From contig JARVKI010000014.1 in NCBI GenBank assembly GCA_036674765.1, positions 1-64,000 on the forward strand: a DNA stretch of 64,000 bases, given 5' to 3'. The stretch comes from Seiridium cupressi. Taxonomy: Eukaryota; Ascomycota; Sordariomycetes; Amphisphaeriales; Sporocadaceae. A program made the translations under genes and the position numbers. Shown piece after piece: positions 35,339 to 44,920 of the stretch. Position 1 is the first letter of the stretch. Every line of letters begins with the position of its first letter. The notes under the pieces were generated by a model that made no database searches, was not told the origin of the DNA, and worked only from the letters and a program-made list of their open reading frames with translations.

Positions 35339-36988
35339 TCAATCCTCCTCTTCGAACCGTTCAATCTTCACATGATCTCCGTTTAACACCGTCGGATTCC
35401 TGGGATAGGTCTCGGTATCGTCATCTGATATCACTATGGGTTGGCTGCCTATGTCCTGACGTGGTCTGCGGGTCGGTGGAGGATCATGATTGTCTCTATG
35501 GAATGTCTCAAAAGGATGTGCCTGGTATCCTTGTCCGCCAAGATCATAAGAAGTCATGTAAGGATAAGGCGCGGTGAAGGACCAGGAGGGTGCGAAAGAA
35601 CTCGACATGTGAGATTGATATGGTGTGGCGAATGATTCATGCTTGCGTCGCATGGGTGCGAAGGTCGATGGGAGTTGTTCGTTGTTCACGAGTTCTGTGA
35701 AAGGCCTTGGCAGATATGGAACCGTGCAGTCAATGGATCGTGGTGATCCTTCCTCAATCTTCGGTGCATTGATGGTACTATCATGGGAAAAGGGTGTCTG
35801 TCTCGGTGGAGACTGATTCGAGCCGTGGGAGTGTGGCAGCTTCGCTGTGGGGTTGAGCGCCTCGCATGGATGAATCGCTGGGGGCCCCCGGCTCGGTGTA
35901 ACGCCTCCAAAGTTGTTCTTCATTGCTTCTCTTCGGGCTTTTGGAACTACCCCACTCCAATTAGAGACTTTAAAGTTGTGACATAGTATTGCATGTGACT
36001 TACGATCTGCCTTGACATTATGGACGTTTGCCCATTGGACTCCAACACCCGCAACTAAGGAATTATCAGCGTTCCAGTCTCCCTGGGATAACAACGTCTG
36101 ACATACCATACCCTTAAGCAAGCAATGTTCGACAACGTAGGCTGAAGTTAGTATCTGGACCTTCTCGCTGTGCTTAATCCCCCTCCAGTGCATTTCCATA
36201 GACGAAAAGTTCAAGAGGGGGTGCATCCTGAACCGTCGATCGGGGCAAGCCGGACATCTAGTAACGTAGATATCTCCTCCCTTGTAAGGTACTTCAAAAA
36301 CGTATTCTTCCTCACCAACATCTTCCCGGCTGAGCTCCTGGAGCTCAGCACGAGGACGGGTAGCGACTCGTGGACGTTTAGGTGCCCGCTTACTACTTGC
36401 AAGCGGCTGTTCATCCGGTGAGCTGTCTCGGGTACGCTTATTGTCGATTGATGCGTCGCTCGATTCGGGATCCTCATTGCGTAGGTCGGAGACCGATGGT
36501 AAGAAAGACGCATCACTTTGATCTGCATTCGGCAGTGGAGTTTCTGACTGTGGAGTCTGCGGAAGTGGACTGATATCGCTTGAGTCGCTCGTACTTCCAT
36601 GATAGCCAGAGGACTGCTCGCTTGTAGGTGTGATCAACTTTGCTGCGGGCGTGTCCTGTATATTTGATGGGCCGGGAAGCCTCGTAGTGGCATTACCTAG
36701 CCCTAGCTTCAGTTGTGTATTGAAGGAAGCAAGTGCGATATCGATAGCCTCCTCAATGTCCTTCTTGAAAATGTTCATCTCTGGCGATGGACCATCCTGG
36801 ACCAAGAGATGCAAAACCCGATCCGTTCGTGCTTGAGTTTTTGCGATCTGCCCGACAAGTGTCGGCAACGGATGTTGAGTCAGGCCCATACTACATTGCC
36901 ACTTGAGTGCATCCAGCAGATCGTAGACCTGCTTTTTCATGCCGGCAACGAACTGGTCGCCTCCGGGAGCCGCCGGAGATTCTGCCAT
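35339..36988 (-). CDS. Uncharacterised nuclear-type protein with SUMO-interaction and sumoylation motifs
   Basis: Intronless 549-residue protein read from the ATG at 36988 (CCCATGGCAG context, MAESPAAPGG); the frame is open further upstream but has no ATG. Residues 1-90 form a helical region. A long Ser/Pro-rich disordered stretch with a basic KRAPKRPRVATRPR signal (likely nuclear import) follows. The middle of the protein has a folded region with CPAC and, about 23 residues later, HWRGIKH, which could bind one zinc. The C-terminal half is disordered. It ends with PIVISDDDTETY, a classic SUMO-interaction motif, and VKIERFEEED, which fits the sumoylation consensus with an acidic patch. I do not recognise the family. 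A chromatin or transcription role is inferred from these motifs only. Confidence 0.72.
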   Translation of the reverse strand: MAESPAAPGGDQFVAGMKKQVYDLLDALKWQCSMGLTQHPLPTLVGQIAKTQARTDRVLHLLVQDGPSPEMNIFKKDIEEAIDIALASFNTQLKLGLGNATTRLPGPSNIQDTPAAKLITPTSEQSSGYHGSTSDSSDISPLPQTPQSETPLPNADQSDASFLPSVSDLRNEDPESSDASIDNKRTRDSSPDEQPLASSKRAPKRPRVATRPRAELQELSREDVGEEEYVFEVPYKGGDIYVTRCPACPDRRFRMHPLLNFSSMEMHWRGIKHSEKVQILTSAYVVEHCLLKGMVCQTLLSQGDWNADNSLVAGVGVQWANVHNVKADRKSHAILCHNFKVSNWSGVVPKARREAMKNNFGGVTPSRGPPAIHPCEALNPTAKLPHSHGSNQSPPRQTPFSHDSTINAPKIEEGSPRSIDCTVPYLPRPFTELVNNEQLPSTFAPMRRKHESFATPYQSHMSSSFAPSWSFTAPYPYMTSYDLGGQGYQAHPFETFHRDNHDPPPTRRPRQDIGSQPIVISDDDTETYPRNPTVLNGDHVKIERFEEED

Positions 36989-37504
36989 GGGATGTGTAAT
37001 AGTGGATAAGCAAATATTGGTGTGACAATATTCAACGAAAATAATTAGGAGTAGAAGTGAACCTTTGGATTTGGATTTCCACAACACCTATTGAAGACTG
37101 TCTTATGCAAACGCGGAGCTCGATGCCTATTGGTTTGTGCAACATCGACTAACCTGCTTCAAAGAGGAGTTACTGTTTGGCCCTTTGGCATTGTGCGACT
37201 TGGTCCAAACGGCACCGCAAGCTATTGTAGTCCGGCAAATATTTACCAATGATGAAGACTGCAAGATTGAAGACGTTGACATACTTTGAGCTATCACAAT
37301 TCCTGATTTGGGAGCTATCTAGTTCCATCACACACCGTCCTTCACTATGGTCTGTGCCCCTCCAACATCCATCAGCCGTCTTTCACCAGGAATAGTAAGG
37401 TTCCAGGCTTAAAGCTTTAGGAGAAGTAGATCATGGAAAGCCGAAGATGTGGCTGATGACAAATTGATGACACTAAAGAATTAGATGTTGCTCTTTGCTT
37501 TTCC
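36989..37504. other. Intergenic between divergent nuclear-protein gene and RNase H relic
   Basis: Promoter side of the minus-strand gene. No further feature is recognised. Confidence 0.4.
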
Positions 37505-38190
37505 ATGCACTATAACGTCAATACTGGCGCTCGGATCCTCTACAAGAGGCGGTATATACTGGATATGGCTAGCTATGGCCTTTGGATGGGAACGATATCC
37601 GAAGCCCCAAGCAACTTGTCTTCCGACAGCGTATCCTCACTCCGCCCTACCAACAGTCTCAACAACTTAAAAAGGACCATTTCTACATCCGACACCGTTA
37701 CGCCCCTAGACTTTCTGAGCTCGAGACAATGGCTGCCTATAGACGGTGCATGCTCCTCGAATGGTCTCGCCGCGTTGAAAGGTGGCTTCGCTTTCGTGTT
37801 CAACAACACCTCAACCGGTGTACATTCGTATGCCCGGGCAAGATGGGCCTAAACAACGATTTGCGACCGCATACCAGTAACAGAGCAGAATTGTGAGCAG
37901 TTCTAACCTTCCTCAACTTCCGTGAATGGTGGGGTGAAGGTTGGGAGCGCATTGTAATCATAGCTAACTCCGAGTACGTGGGCAAGGGGGCCATCACCTG
38001 GCTGCGCAATTGGATCCGAATGCCTGGCGCACCGCGGCTGGGAGACCAACTGCCAATCGTGATCTCTGGGAAGAACAACGGGAAGCAAAGGGATCCTATC
38101 CTGCCGGCGGCTGCGGGGTTCCTGTCTGGATGATCCCGCGCCAATGGAACACTAAGGCAGATGCTGCCCCAAAGGCTGCTTGTGCAATTG
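37505..38190 (+). pseudogene. RNase H-like gene, broken
   Basis: Remnant of a fungal RNase H-fold protein, an enzyme that cuts the RNA strand of RNA-DNA hybrids. Frame 1 (37505-37852) reads LPIDGACSSNGLAALKGGFA, with the first catalytic Asp in the DGACSxNG motif. Frame 2 then gives PHTSNRAEL, a TGA at 37894-37896, and AVLTFLNFREWWGEGWERI and NSEYVGKGAITWLRNW. Frame 3 supplies WRTAAGRPTANRDLWE and VWMIPRQWNTKADAAPKAA to about 38190. Homologous proteins read straight through NRAELRAV, so the TGA replaces an Arg codon, most simply CGA to TGA. Two frameshifts and this stop disable it. Confidence 0.75.
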
Positions 38191-39112
38191 TACCAACCGA
38201 GCGGCGGTTTCGACTTGGAGAACTGGGATTGTTTGGTAGTGTGTTAGTGGGGACGGTTGTCTGTCATTGTGCGATTTCAGCAAAAAACTGGCGTGAGACA
38301 GCGGCTTCAGGATCAATACTACACTACATGTACATGGAGGTACTGTATTAGGACAAAAGTACATTGTAGCGGGGTTGAAGTAATAGTGAACATTTGTTTC
38401 CCAATCCTGAGACCTTGTTATTTCGACATCAGTGCATGCACGGTAACATCTCATGTGCTTATCATTCTAAAATTTTCGCCATTGAATACTACATGCGGAT
38501 GCTGAATCTCGTGAGGCTTTAGGATTTATGTCATCTCGTGTCTCGAACAGATTAGTGCAGGCTGTTGACCATTCAGCTGGTGAAGTGGCTTCTGTCAATG
38601 GCACTCTTCATTTAGCGGTTGATGCCCGCTGATGGGATGTGCTCACAGTGCCCGGGGTTGGGACACTTGTGGGCCTCGACCGCTTTTACATAGCGGCGGC
38701 CAGCGGGCTTTTGCGCACATCGCTCCAGGTCACCGCACCCCAAACCTTACGGGCCACTTGCACCCTGGCAAATCGCAACGTCGAGCAAACGAGGTTAAAT
38801 GGGTCGCTTTGCTTAACAAGGACATTGGAGTCACTCCAAACGCTTGGAGAGAATGAAAGTGGCTATTTGAAAGAAATGGATTTTCTCTGCTGCGTGAAGT
38901 GCTTTGTGTCTATGTAGGTTGTACACATTGAGTCCTGGAGCCTGGAATGACCAGTACATATATCCACTCAGCTTTGTGGTCGCTATGCTTTAGAACTCCT
39001 AGCGCGATAGTAGTAATGTCCTACACTTTTGCGATGTTCTCCGTGCACCGATGAGCCAAATATGAGCGATGAATCAGGAGAGGTTCGCTGCCCATATGGT
39101 AATCGAACCCGC
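38191..39112. other. Intergenic, no gene recognised
   Basis: About 0.9 kb between the RNase H relic and a minus-strand secreted-protein gene; only short frames of no clear family. Confidence 0.45.
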
Positions 39113-39820
39113 TCACTGCCCTGCGAGTGAGCAGGAGAGACCGAGCAACGAGAAGAAAATGCCAGCACCGGGCGGCGCTTGCATGGAGCTAGCAAGAGCT
39201 CCCCCAAGAGTGCTGAATGTGCCGCAAAACCCGCCACTCCCCTCCACCTTGACTGATGTTTCAACTCCCATATATGCAGGATCTGCATTACAGTCATTTG
39301 GGTCGTACCAATAGACGGCGATCCAGTCGGGGATAGTGTACACATCGATGGACTTGTCCGATGAGCCAAAGCAGCCTATTGATGACGTGCACGATGTGCT
39401 TGGGGTGTACTTCTTCGTTTGCTTGTCGATCGCCTTTGAAAGTGCCGTCATCAAAGCATCGTAAAGACCATTGTGAATCCAGACAGGGTATAAACCGTGA
39501 GCTATCATGGAGATATCGACATTTTCGAGGCCTCCGGGGTTGCCAGGCTCCTGGCCTTTGCCGGTCCAGGCATTGGGGTTGCAGCTACCTGCGTCCGCAC
39601 ACTGCGACTGCACCTTCTTGAACAGGTCTGTTGGGTCTTGGTCACCCAAGCTGATCTTGTTATCGCTAAAGTGGACTGTGAGGTTCCCCGTGGGGGATAT
39701 AGTTGTATCGACAGGTACGCCGCACGTGTTGCGTCTATTGGGGGAGACTGGCATGGGTTTGGCCAGAGCAGTGCCTGCCAAGTGAAGTATAAGTGGGACA
39801 AGTATAGTTGCGGTATACAT
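39113..39820 (-). CDS. Cysteine-containing secreted protein, effector-like, unknown family
   Basis: Single-exon 235-residue protein. MYTATILVPLILHLAGTALA is a signal peptide, followed by PMPVSPNRR, where the dibasic pair could be a Kex2 site. The mature part has eight cysteines, many Gly and Asp, and paired aromatic residues (DWIAVYWYDPNDC), which suggests a compact disulfide-bonded extracellular domain. The C-terminus is hydrophobic (GAGIFFSLLGLSCSLAGQ), and a small residue pair precedes it, so a GPI anchor is conceivable but not clear. I do not recognise the family. The size and cysteine content fit a host- or competitor-facing secreted protein. Confidence 0.7.
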   Translation of the reverse strand: MYTATILVPLILHLAGTALAKPMPVSPNRRNTCGVPVDTTISPTGNLTVHFSDNKISLGDQDPTDLFKKVQSQCADAGSCNPNAWTGKGQEPGNPGGLENVDISMIAHGLYPVWIHNGLYDALMTALSKAIDKQTKKYTPSTSCTSSIGCFGSSDKSIDVYTIPDWIAVYWYDPNDCNADPAYMGVETSVKVEGSGGFCGTFSTLGGALASSMQAPPGAGIFFSLLGLSCSLAGQ

Positions 39821-41973
39821 ATTGGTGAACTATGCAGGTTGATATTCTGTCCACAATGGAGAAGTCGTTACAGTGCGGATGATGTTGGAGATATGGAAGA
39901 GCTTCCGAAACTTGGCAATTGCAAAGTCTGTAAATTTGAAATGATCTGACTTCGGTCGAAACCCAACAGCTTTATTACTCGTCTTTATACAAATTCATCT
40001 GGTACCCCAGAACGCATCATTTATTCCTGCATCTGGTTTCCATCAAAGAACTTCTAATACCGTGTGCATCGTTGCACTTCAGGATTGCATTCTCGCTTCG
40101 AAATCGTATTGGTCGAGAGTTCGACGTTCAGATCCTAGGGTTAAAAATAGGGGAATGGTTGCGACGCGGGCCAGGGGTGATGCGGGATTCCCGCCGGTGG
40201 TCTTGCTTCAGCGAATCCTATGCGCTGGAAGGAGCCTGGGGTTCAAGGGCTGAGGGGTAGCGCCAGGAACGAAAAACGTGGCGGTGGTGACTAGTCTCTC
40301 TTTGTGCATGATCGCCAGAATGATGTTATGCATACAGCAAGAAGTCTTCATCAAAATTAAGCATATCTATAATGTTTGTCGATCAATCCTGAGCGTATGC
40401 ACGTAAGCATTCTTCATTTACTCTTATAGGCTCTGTTCCGGGAGATCACTTTCAGATGGAGGCTCCACCCCTGGTAGCAGAGATGCCAGTCGCAACGTGC
40501 ATTTCTTTCCATGTTGCCGCCCAAGGCAACTGCCATACGCGTGAGCCCTTGCCACATTCAGAGGTCATCTTCTGATTCGTTATTAAGAGAATAACATCGT
40601 CCTTTCCAGCTCTCGGAATAGTAGGTTGATTCCGTTGAAGATCTTCTGCATCGCCCCAATCCATTGACATTTTCAAGGCACAGACTTCCTTTTACTCCAT
40701 TTACACCCGTCATACGTAATACCCCGCGGCTCGGAGGTGCCCGCGCTGATTGCTATCTTCCGCAAGCTTATACCGCGGAGAGTGTTTTTGAATTTGTGTT
40801 CTTCATGGCGTTTTTCACGTAATCTTGGCACCATTCGCAGCTATCACCAGGGATCTGGCCGTGTTGCCTTCGCTTAAAGTTAAGCCAGACCTGGGCATGG
40901 TTTCCATATCTCAAGTTCAACATCCTGAAACCTACGCAAGAACTCTAGAGTAAACGCTGTATGTAGTGGGAGTTGGCAACAGCAGTCACGAGATCAATGG
41001 CAGAAAGATCGAGGGTAAACTACCGACTCGTGTTCTCCGAAGTAAAAGGAAAATATGAATTGCATCAACTCTCTAATTGCCTCGCGTTTTGCCGACGAAA
41101 CTCGGTTGTCTGTGATGTAAGCGAGTCATTACAAGTCAGACAGTTGTGAAAAGTCATTGCCGATCAATCCTACGTTCTATTTCATGGCTACTGTGCATTT
41201 TGCGACTTTGATGGTGTTGGATATTCAAGGATAAGGCCGCGTAGAAAGTATGCGCCAGAACGCCAGGCTTTGAAATACCCCGAGCTGTAACTCTGACCTG
41301 GTATGTGATTTATTTCACCACCAAACCCATTTCCAACGCCCGATTCCACACATGGTTATAAGGTAATTCGAAGCCTCCAACGAAATACCTTTAAAATTGG
41401 CAGGAGTGCACTTTTAGCAGGGATAATTAATGTACCTGGCCTGTGCTACCGAGTTTCTACCTGACAGGGAGCCTTCTATTTGGCCTGGTACCAAAGTAAT
41501 CTTACGCAAGTCCAATGCTTCGGGTAGCTCTGGGGTCAGAAGTATCATGACCTAAGAATGACTATCACCCAGCTTTAAGTTAGGGAGAGAATAAAAAAGT
41601 TAGAAAAACACTCGTAGGAGAAAATGAAGCCAAATATGAAGATGCGCAGTTGGAATGGGGGAAGTTACGGACGTCGTAGTGCCTATTCGATCCAACTTGC
41701 ATCGTCGCGGCCGCGACCGGCACGCTCCTATCAACTGAGTAGGTTGAACAATACTACTGCCAGTCACGTGCTTGTATTGGCGTTCGAGGCCCCACGCTGC
41801 TGTAATCCGATTGACCGATGATTGATAGTGGTGCGAATGCGGAGATAGAAGCGCTCGAGGGAGTTCGCATTTATAGTCGCTTCGGCGATTGCTTTTAAGG
41901 GTTGGGAGACTGGACGGCCGTCCTCAACGCAAACCCAATATCGCACATATGCCAGGGAGATTATTCTATTATA
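39821..41973. other. Intergenic, no gene recognised
   Basis: About 2.1 kb without a convincing gene. A short minus-strand frame at 40452-40676 reads like protein but has no start region or family. The end holds the promoter of the oxidase gene. Confidence 0.45.
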
Positions 41974-43354
41974 ATGGCTGGAATTACCCCGAAGGACACT
42001 GTCCTCTGTATTGATGACATCAAAGCAATTGCTTCGTCAAAACTACCCCAACTGCACAGCGGTGGGTGCGCTCTGTAGCTGTGCCCCGCTCAACCACTGA
42101 CGCCCCTAGACTTCTTCAACGATGGCTCAACACATCAAGTCACCGTTCGCGAGAACTCATCCGCCTTTTCAAAATATCGTCTGAGACCACGGGTTCTTGT
42201 TGATGTTTCTCGAGTTGACACCACCACATCTGTGTTGGGGCAAACAATCGACTTTCCACTTTGCGTTTCGCCTGCAGGCTTACAGGGTATCGCCCACCCG
42301 GACGGCGAACTCGCTACCAGTCGGGCATGCGCGAAGCGAAAGGTCCACGTACGTACTTCTTGGTTCCTTCCTTGCCTCTTCGAGCTTCTTTCTGAACTTG
42401 ATAACAATGCCTTGAGGGCTGCATACTTCTGAGACCTGTTTCAAAACCCCCCCAAAACCTATCCGTAAGAGTAATTGCTGACCCTTATTTGATGTAGATG
42501 GGTGTATCCTCTTTCTCGAATCATTCAGTCGAGCAAGTTCGTGCTGCCGGCCTCGAGGTTGGTCCACTAGCGCACGCCATGCAGCTCTATACAATGCAAG
42601 ACCGGCAGGCGCAACTCCGCATCATCCGACGCGCCGAGGCAGCTGGTTGTGCTGCAATACTTTTAACAGCCGATAGTCCCGTCCTGGGTGTCCGCTACCG
42701 GGAGGTACGCAATGACTTTCGGACTCCGGAAGGGCTCGAATTACCCATGCTCGAAAGAACATCGGAAATGATTCGGTCACAGACGCATGATAACGGCTTC
42801 ACCTCCTTCAACTCGGATTCGCACTCCTGGACAAAAGAAATCCCCTGGTTGAGGAGCGTTACCAAAATGCAAATTTGGATCAAAGGGGTCCTTACTGCTG
42901 AAGATGTGCACCTCGCGACACACTTTGGTTGTGATGGAATCCTCGTAAGCAATCACGGCGGTCGACAACTCGACGAGACCCCTGCAACCATTGATGCTCT
43001 CCCTGAATGTGTATCAGCCGCGGGTGGCAGGATTCCAGTCCACATGGATGGAGGGGTGAGGAGTGGTACTGACATCTTCAAAGCTCTGGCTCTTGGGGCC
43101 AACTGTGTTTGGATCGGTCGGCCAGTGATATGGGGATTGGCAGTTAGTACTATGGCCCCTCATCGAAAGCAAGATTTGGCTGACTTGATTTGAACCTCTA
43201 GCATAACGGTGAAGCTGGTGTGACTGAAGCTCTCAATATTTTATACGGCGAGTTCAAGCGGTGCATGCAGTTGACCGGATGCAACACAATTGCAGATATA
43301 ACCCGAGCTTCCATCGGTGTTGTCAGACGTGATGGCCCACTTGCAAGATTGTAG
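41974..43354 (+). CDS. FMN-dependent 2-hydroxy-acid oxidase/dehydrogenase
   Basis: TIM-barrel flavoprotein of the glycolate/lactate oxidase family, oxidising 2-hydroxy acids to 2-oxo acids. Four exons (41974-42061, 42110-42348, 42498-43142, 43202-43354) with introns of 48, 149 and 59 nt give 374 residues with consistent phases. Family landmarks in order: SAFSKYRLRPRVLVDVS, CVSPAGLQGIAHPDGE, MQLYTMQDR (Tyr140), LTADSPVLGVRYRE (Asp168), IKGVLTAED (Lys238), SNHGGRQLD with the catalytic His262 and Arg265, and GGVRSGTDIFKALALGA for phosphate binding. No heme (cytochrome b2) domain or mitochondrial signal is seen, and there is no clear C-terminal SRL-type peroxisome signal (it ends ARL). The substrate cannot be named. 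Confidence 0.9.
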
Positions 43355-43974
43355 ATACTGCGGAGTTTCATTCACTATCGTGTGAAATGGATTTACTACG
43401 GCTGCTGCTGCGTCGTAAGAAACCCGCTCAGCACCATTAGAGTTCTTGGTGCTGCAAATGTAAAGGCTGCTTCTTGGCATGTCCCAGCGAGTCCTCCAGC
43501 GCGCAGGTTTACTGATCCAGGTGTCATGGACTCTGAGACGAGGCCGAGGATAGCATACACTTTATAGAATTATCCGCACGCGCGAATCTAATCTTGTAAT
43601 ACCACCAAGGTCCAAAGCTATGTAGGCCCATTAGATAACTTCTTCCACAGAAGACGTCGGCAGTCTTAAGTAAAGTCGACCGATATCTCCGAGACAAGGA
43701 CGTATTGTCCGATCGGACGGAGAGGAATGCGGGCCAGGCGCACTATAATGTGCTCGATTAAACTGGGGCTTACAAGTAGCCGTCGCGTGCCGATGAGCTG
43801 ATTAGCAACCCTGTAGGTTAAACTGTCGCTTGCTGCGGGGTATTAGCTAACGGGACCACTAAATGGTTCTTCACTGATAAGACTAACCTTCTCCTACCGT
43901 TTAATCACAAAATATCGTCCAGCTTTTTGCGCAAGGCACTTGAGACATAGGTCGCAAGCGAGAACAAGAACAGA
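43355..43974. other. Intergenic, no gene recognised
   Basis: About 620 bp with the 3' region of the oxidase gene and the promoter of the M24 gene. Confidence 0.4.
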
Positions 43975-44658
43975 ATGGATGCAGAACAAGAGAGAGCACA
44001 GTTTCTCCGGGGAGCTGAAGAAAAGGCCGTTCAACTATTCGAAGAGATCGAGCGAGATCTTATCCGCCCAGGCATAAGTGAAAAAGTATTGAGCGACGAG
44101 ATCCACGAGCTTGGAAACAAGCGGCATGGAGTGAAGACTCATTGGCACAAGAGAGTGATCAGGAGTGGACCCAATACTCTCCGGCCGTTTGAAGACAATC
44201 CACCGGATCGCATTATCGAGGAGGACGACATTCTTGTAGTCGACCTAGGACCCGTCTTTGAGCAGTGGGAAGCTGACTTCGGTCGCACCTACGTACTGGG
44301 TAGTGATCCGAGCAAGATCAAACTTCGCGACTCGCTCGAGCCTGTGTGGAACGCTGTCAAGTCGCGTTTTGTGGAGGACCCCCAAATGACCGGTGGGAAA
44401 TTGTACAAGATTGCGTGCGAGGAGGCCGGCCAGCTCGGGTGGGAATGGAATGCCACGATCGCCGGCCATATAGTCGGCCTGTTCCCACATGAACGAATTC
44501 CCAGAGACAAGACAGCACTTTATATCACCGAGGGGAATGATGAGCCGATGAAGACTGCCGGAAAGGACGGACACATGCGACACTGGATTTTGGAGGTGCA
44601 TCTCCGTGACCCTGTCCACCAGGTAGCTGCATTCTACGAGCAGCTCTTGACTGTCTGA
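43975..44658 (+). CDS. M24 (pita-bread fold) metallopeptidase-like protein
   Basis: Intronless 227-residue protein of the M24 family, related to Xaa-Pro peptidases and methionine aminopeptidases. It corresponds to the catalytic domain alone, without the usual N-terminal creatinase domain. Candidate metal ligands are all visible: Asp90 and Asp101 in VDLGPVFEQWEADFGRT, His164 in IAGHIVGLFPHE, Glu207 in HWILEVHL, and Glu222 in FYEQLL. HWHKRVIRSGPNT corresponds to the substrate-side loop. No signal peptide is present, so it is likely cytosolic. It converges on the rvt-type gene with about 260 bp between stops. Substrate unknown; stand-alone forms of this type are widespread in fungi. Confidence 0.85.
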   Translation: MDAEQERAQFLRGAEEKAVQLFEEIERDLIRPGISEKVLSDEIHELGNKRHGVKTHWHKRVIRSGPNTLRPFEDNPPDRIIEEDDILVVDLGPVFEQWEADFGRTYVLGSDPSKIKLRDSLEPVWNAVKSRFVEDPQMTGGKLYKIACEEAGQLGWEWNATIAGHIVGLFPHERIPRDKTALYITEGNDEPMKTAGKDGHMRHWILEVHLRDPVHQVAAFYEQLLTV

Positions 44659-44920
44659 ACAGTTAACTCTGTCGACCCTCGTTATGAAGTTCATTATCTT
44701 TCATGGTGTTGTGAAGATGCGGCAATTTGATTATCAGACATGGACGAATTACGATACGATGATCATAGAGGCTTCGCTATCCCAGACCCTTCTAAGTACT
44801 TTTAATCAATGCTCATTGGCGCATGGAAAGAAGCGACTGAAGTAATTCTTGCCGCAACATTTCACTAGATGATATCAATGGAAACTGGAAGAAGACAATA
44901 GTACACTCAAAACCATGCTC

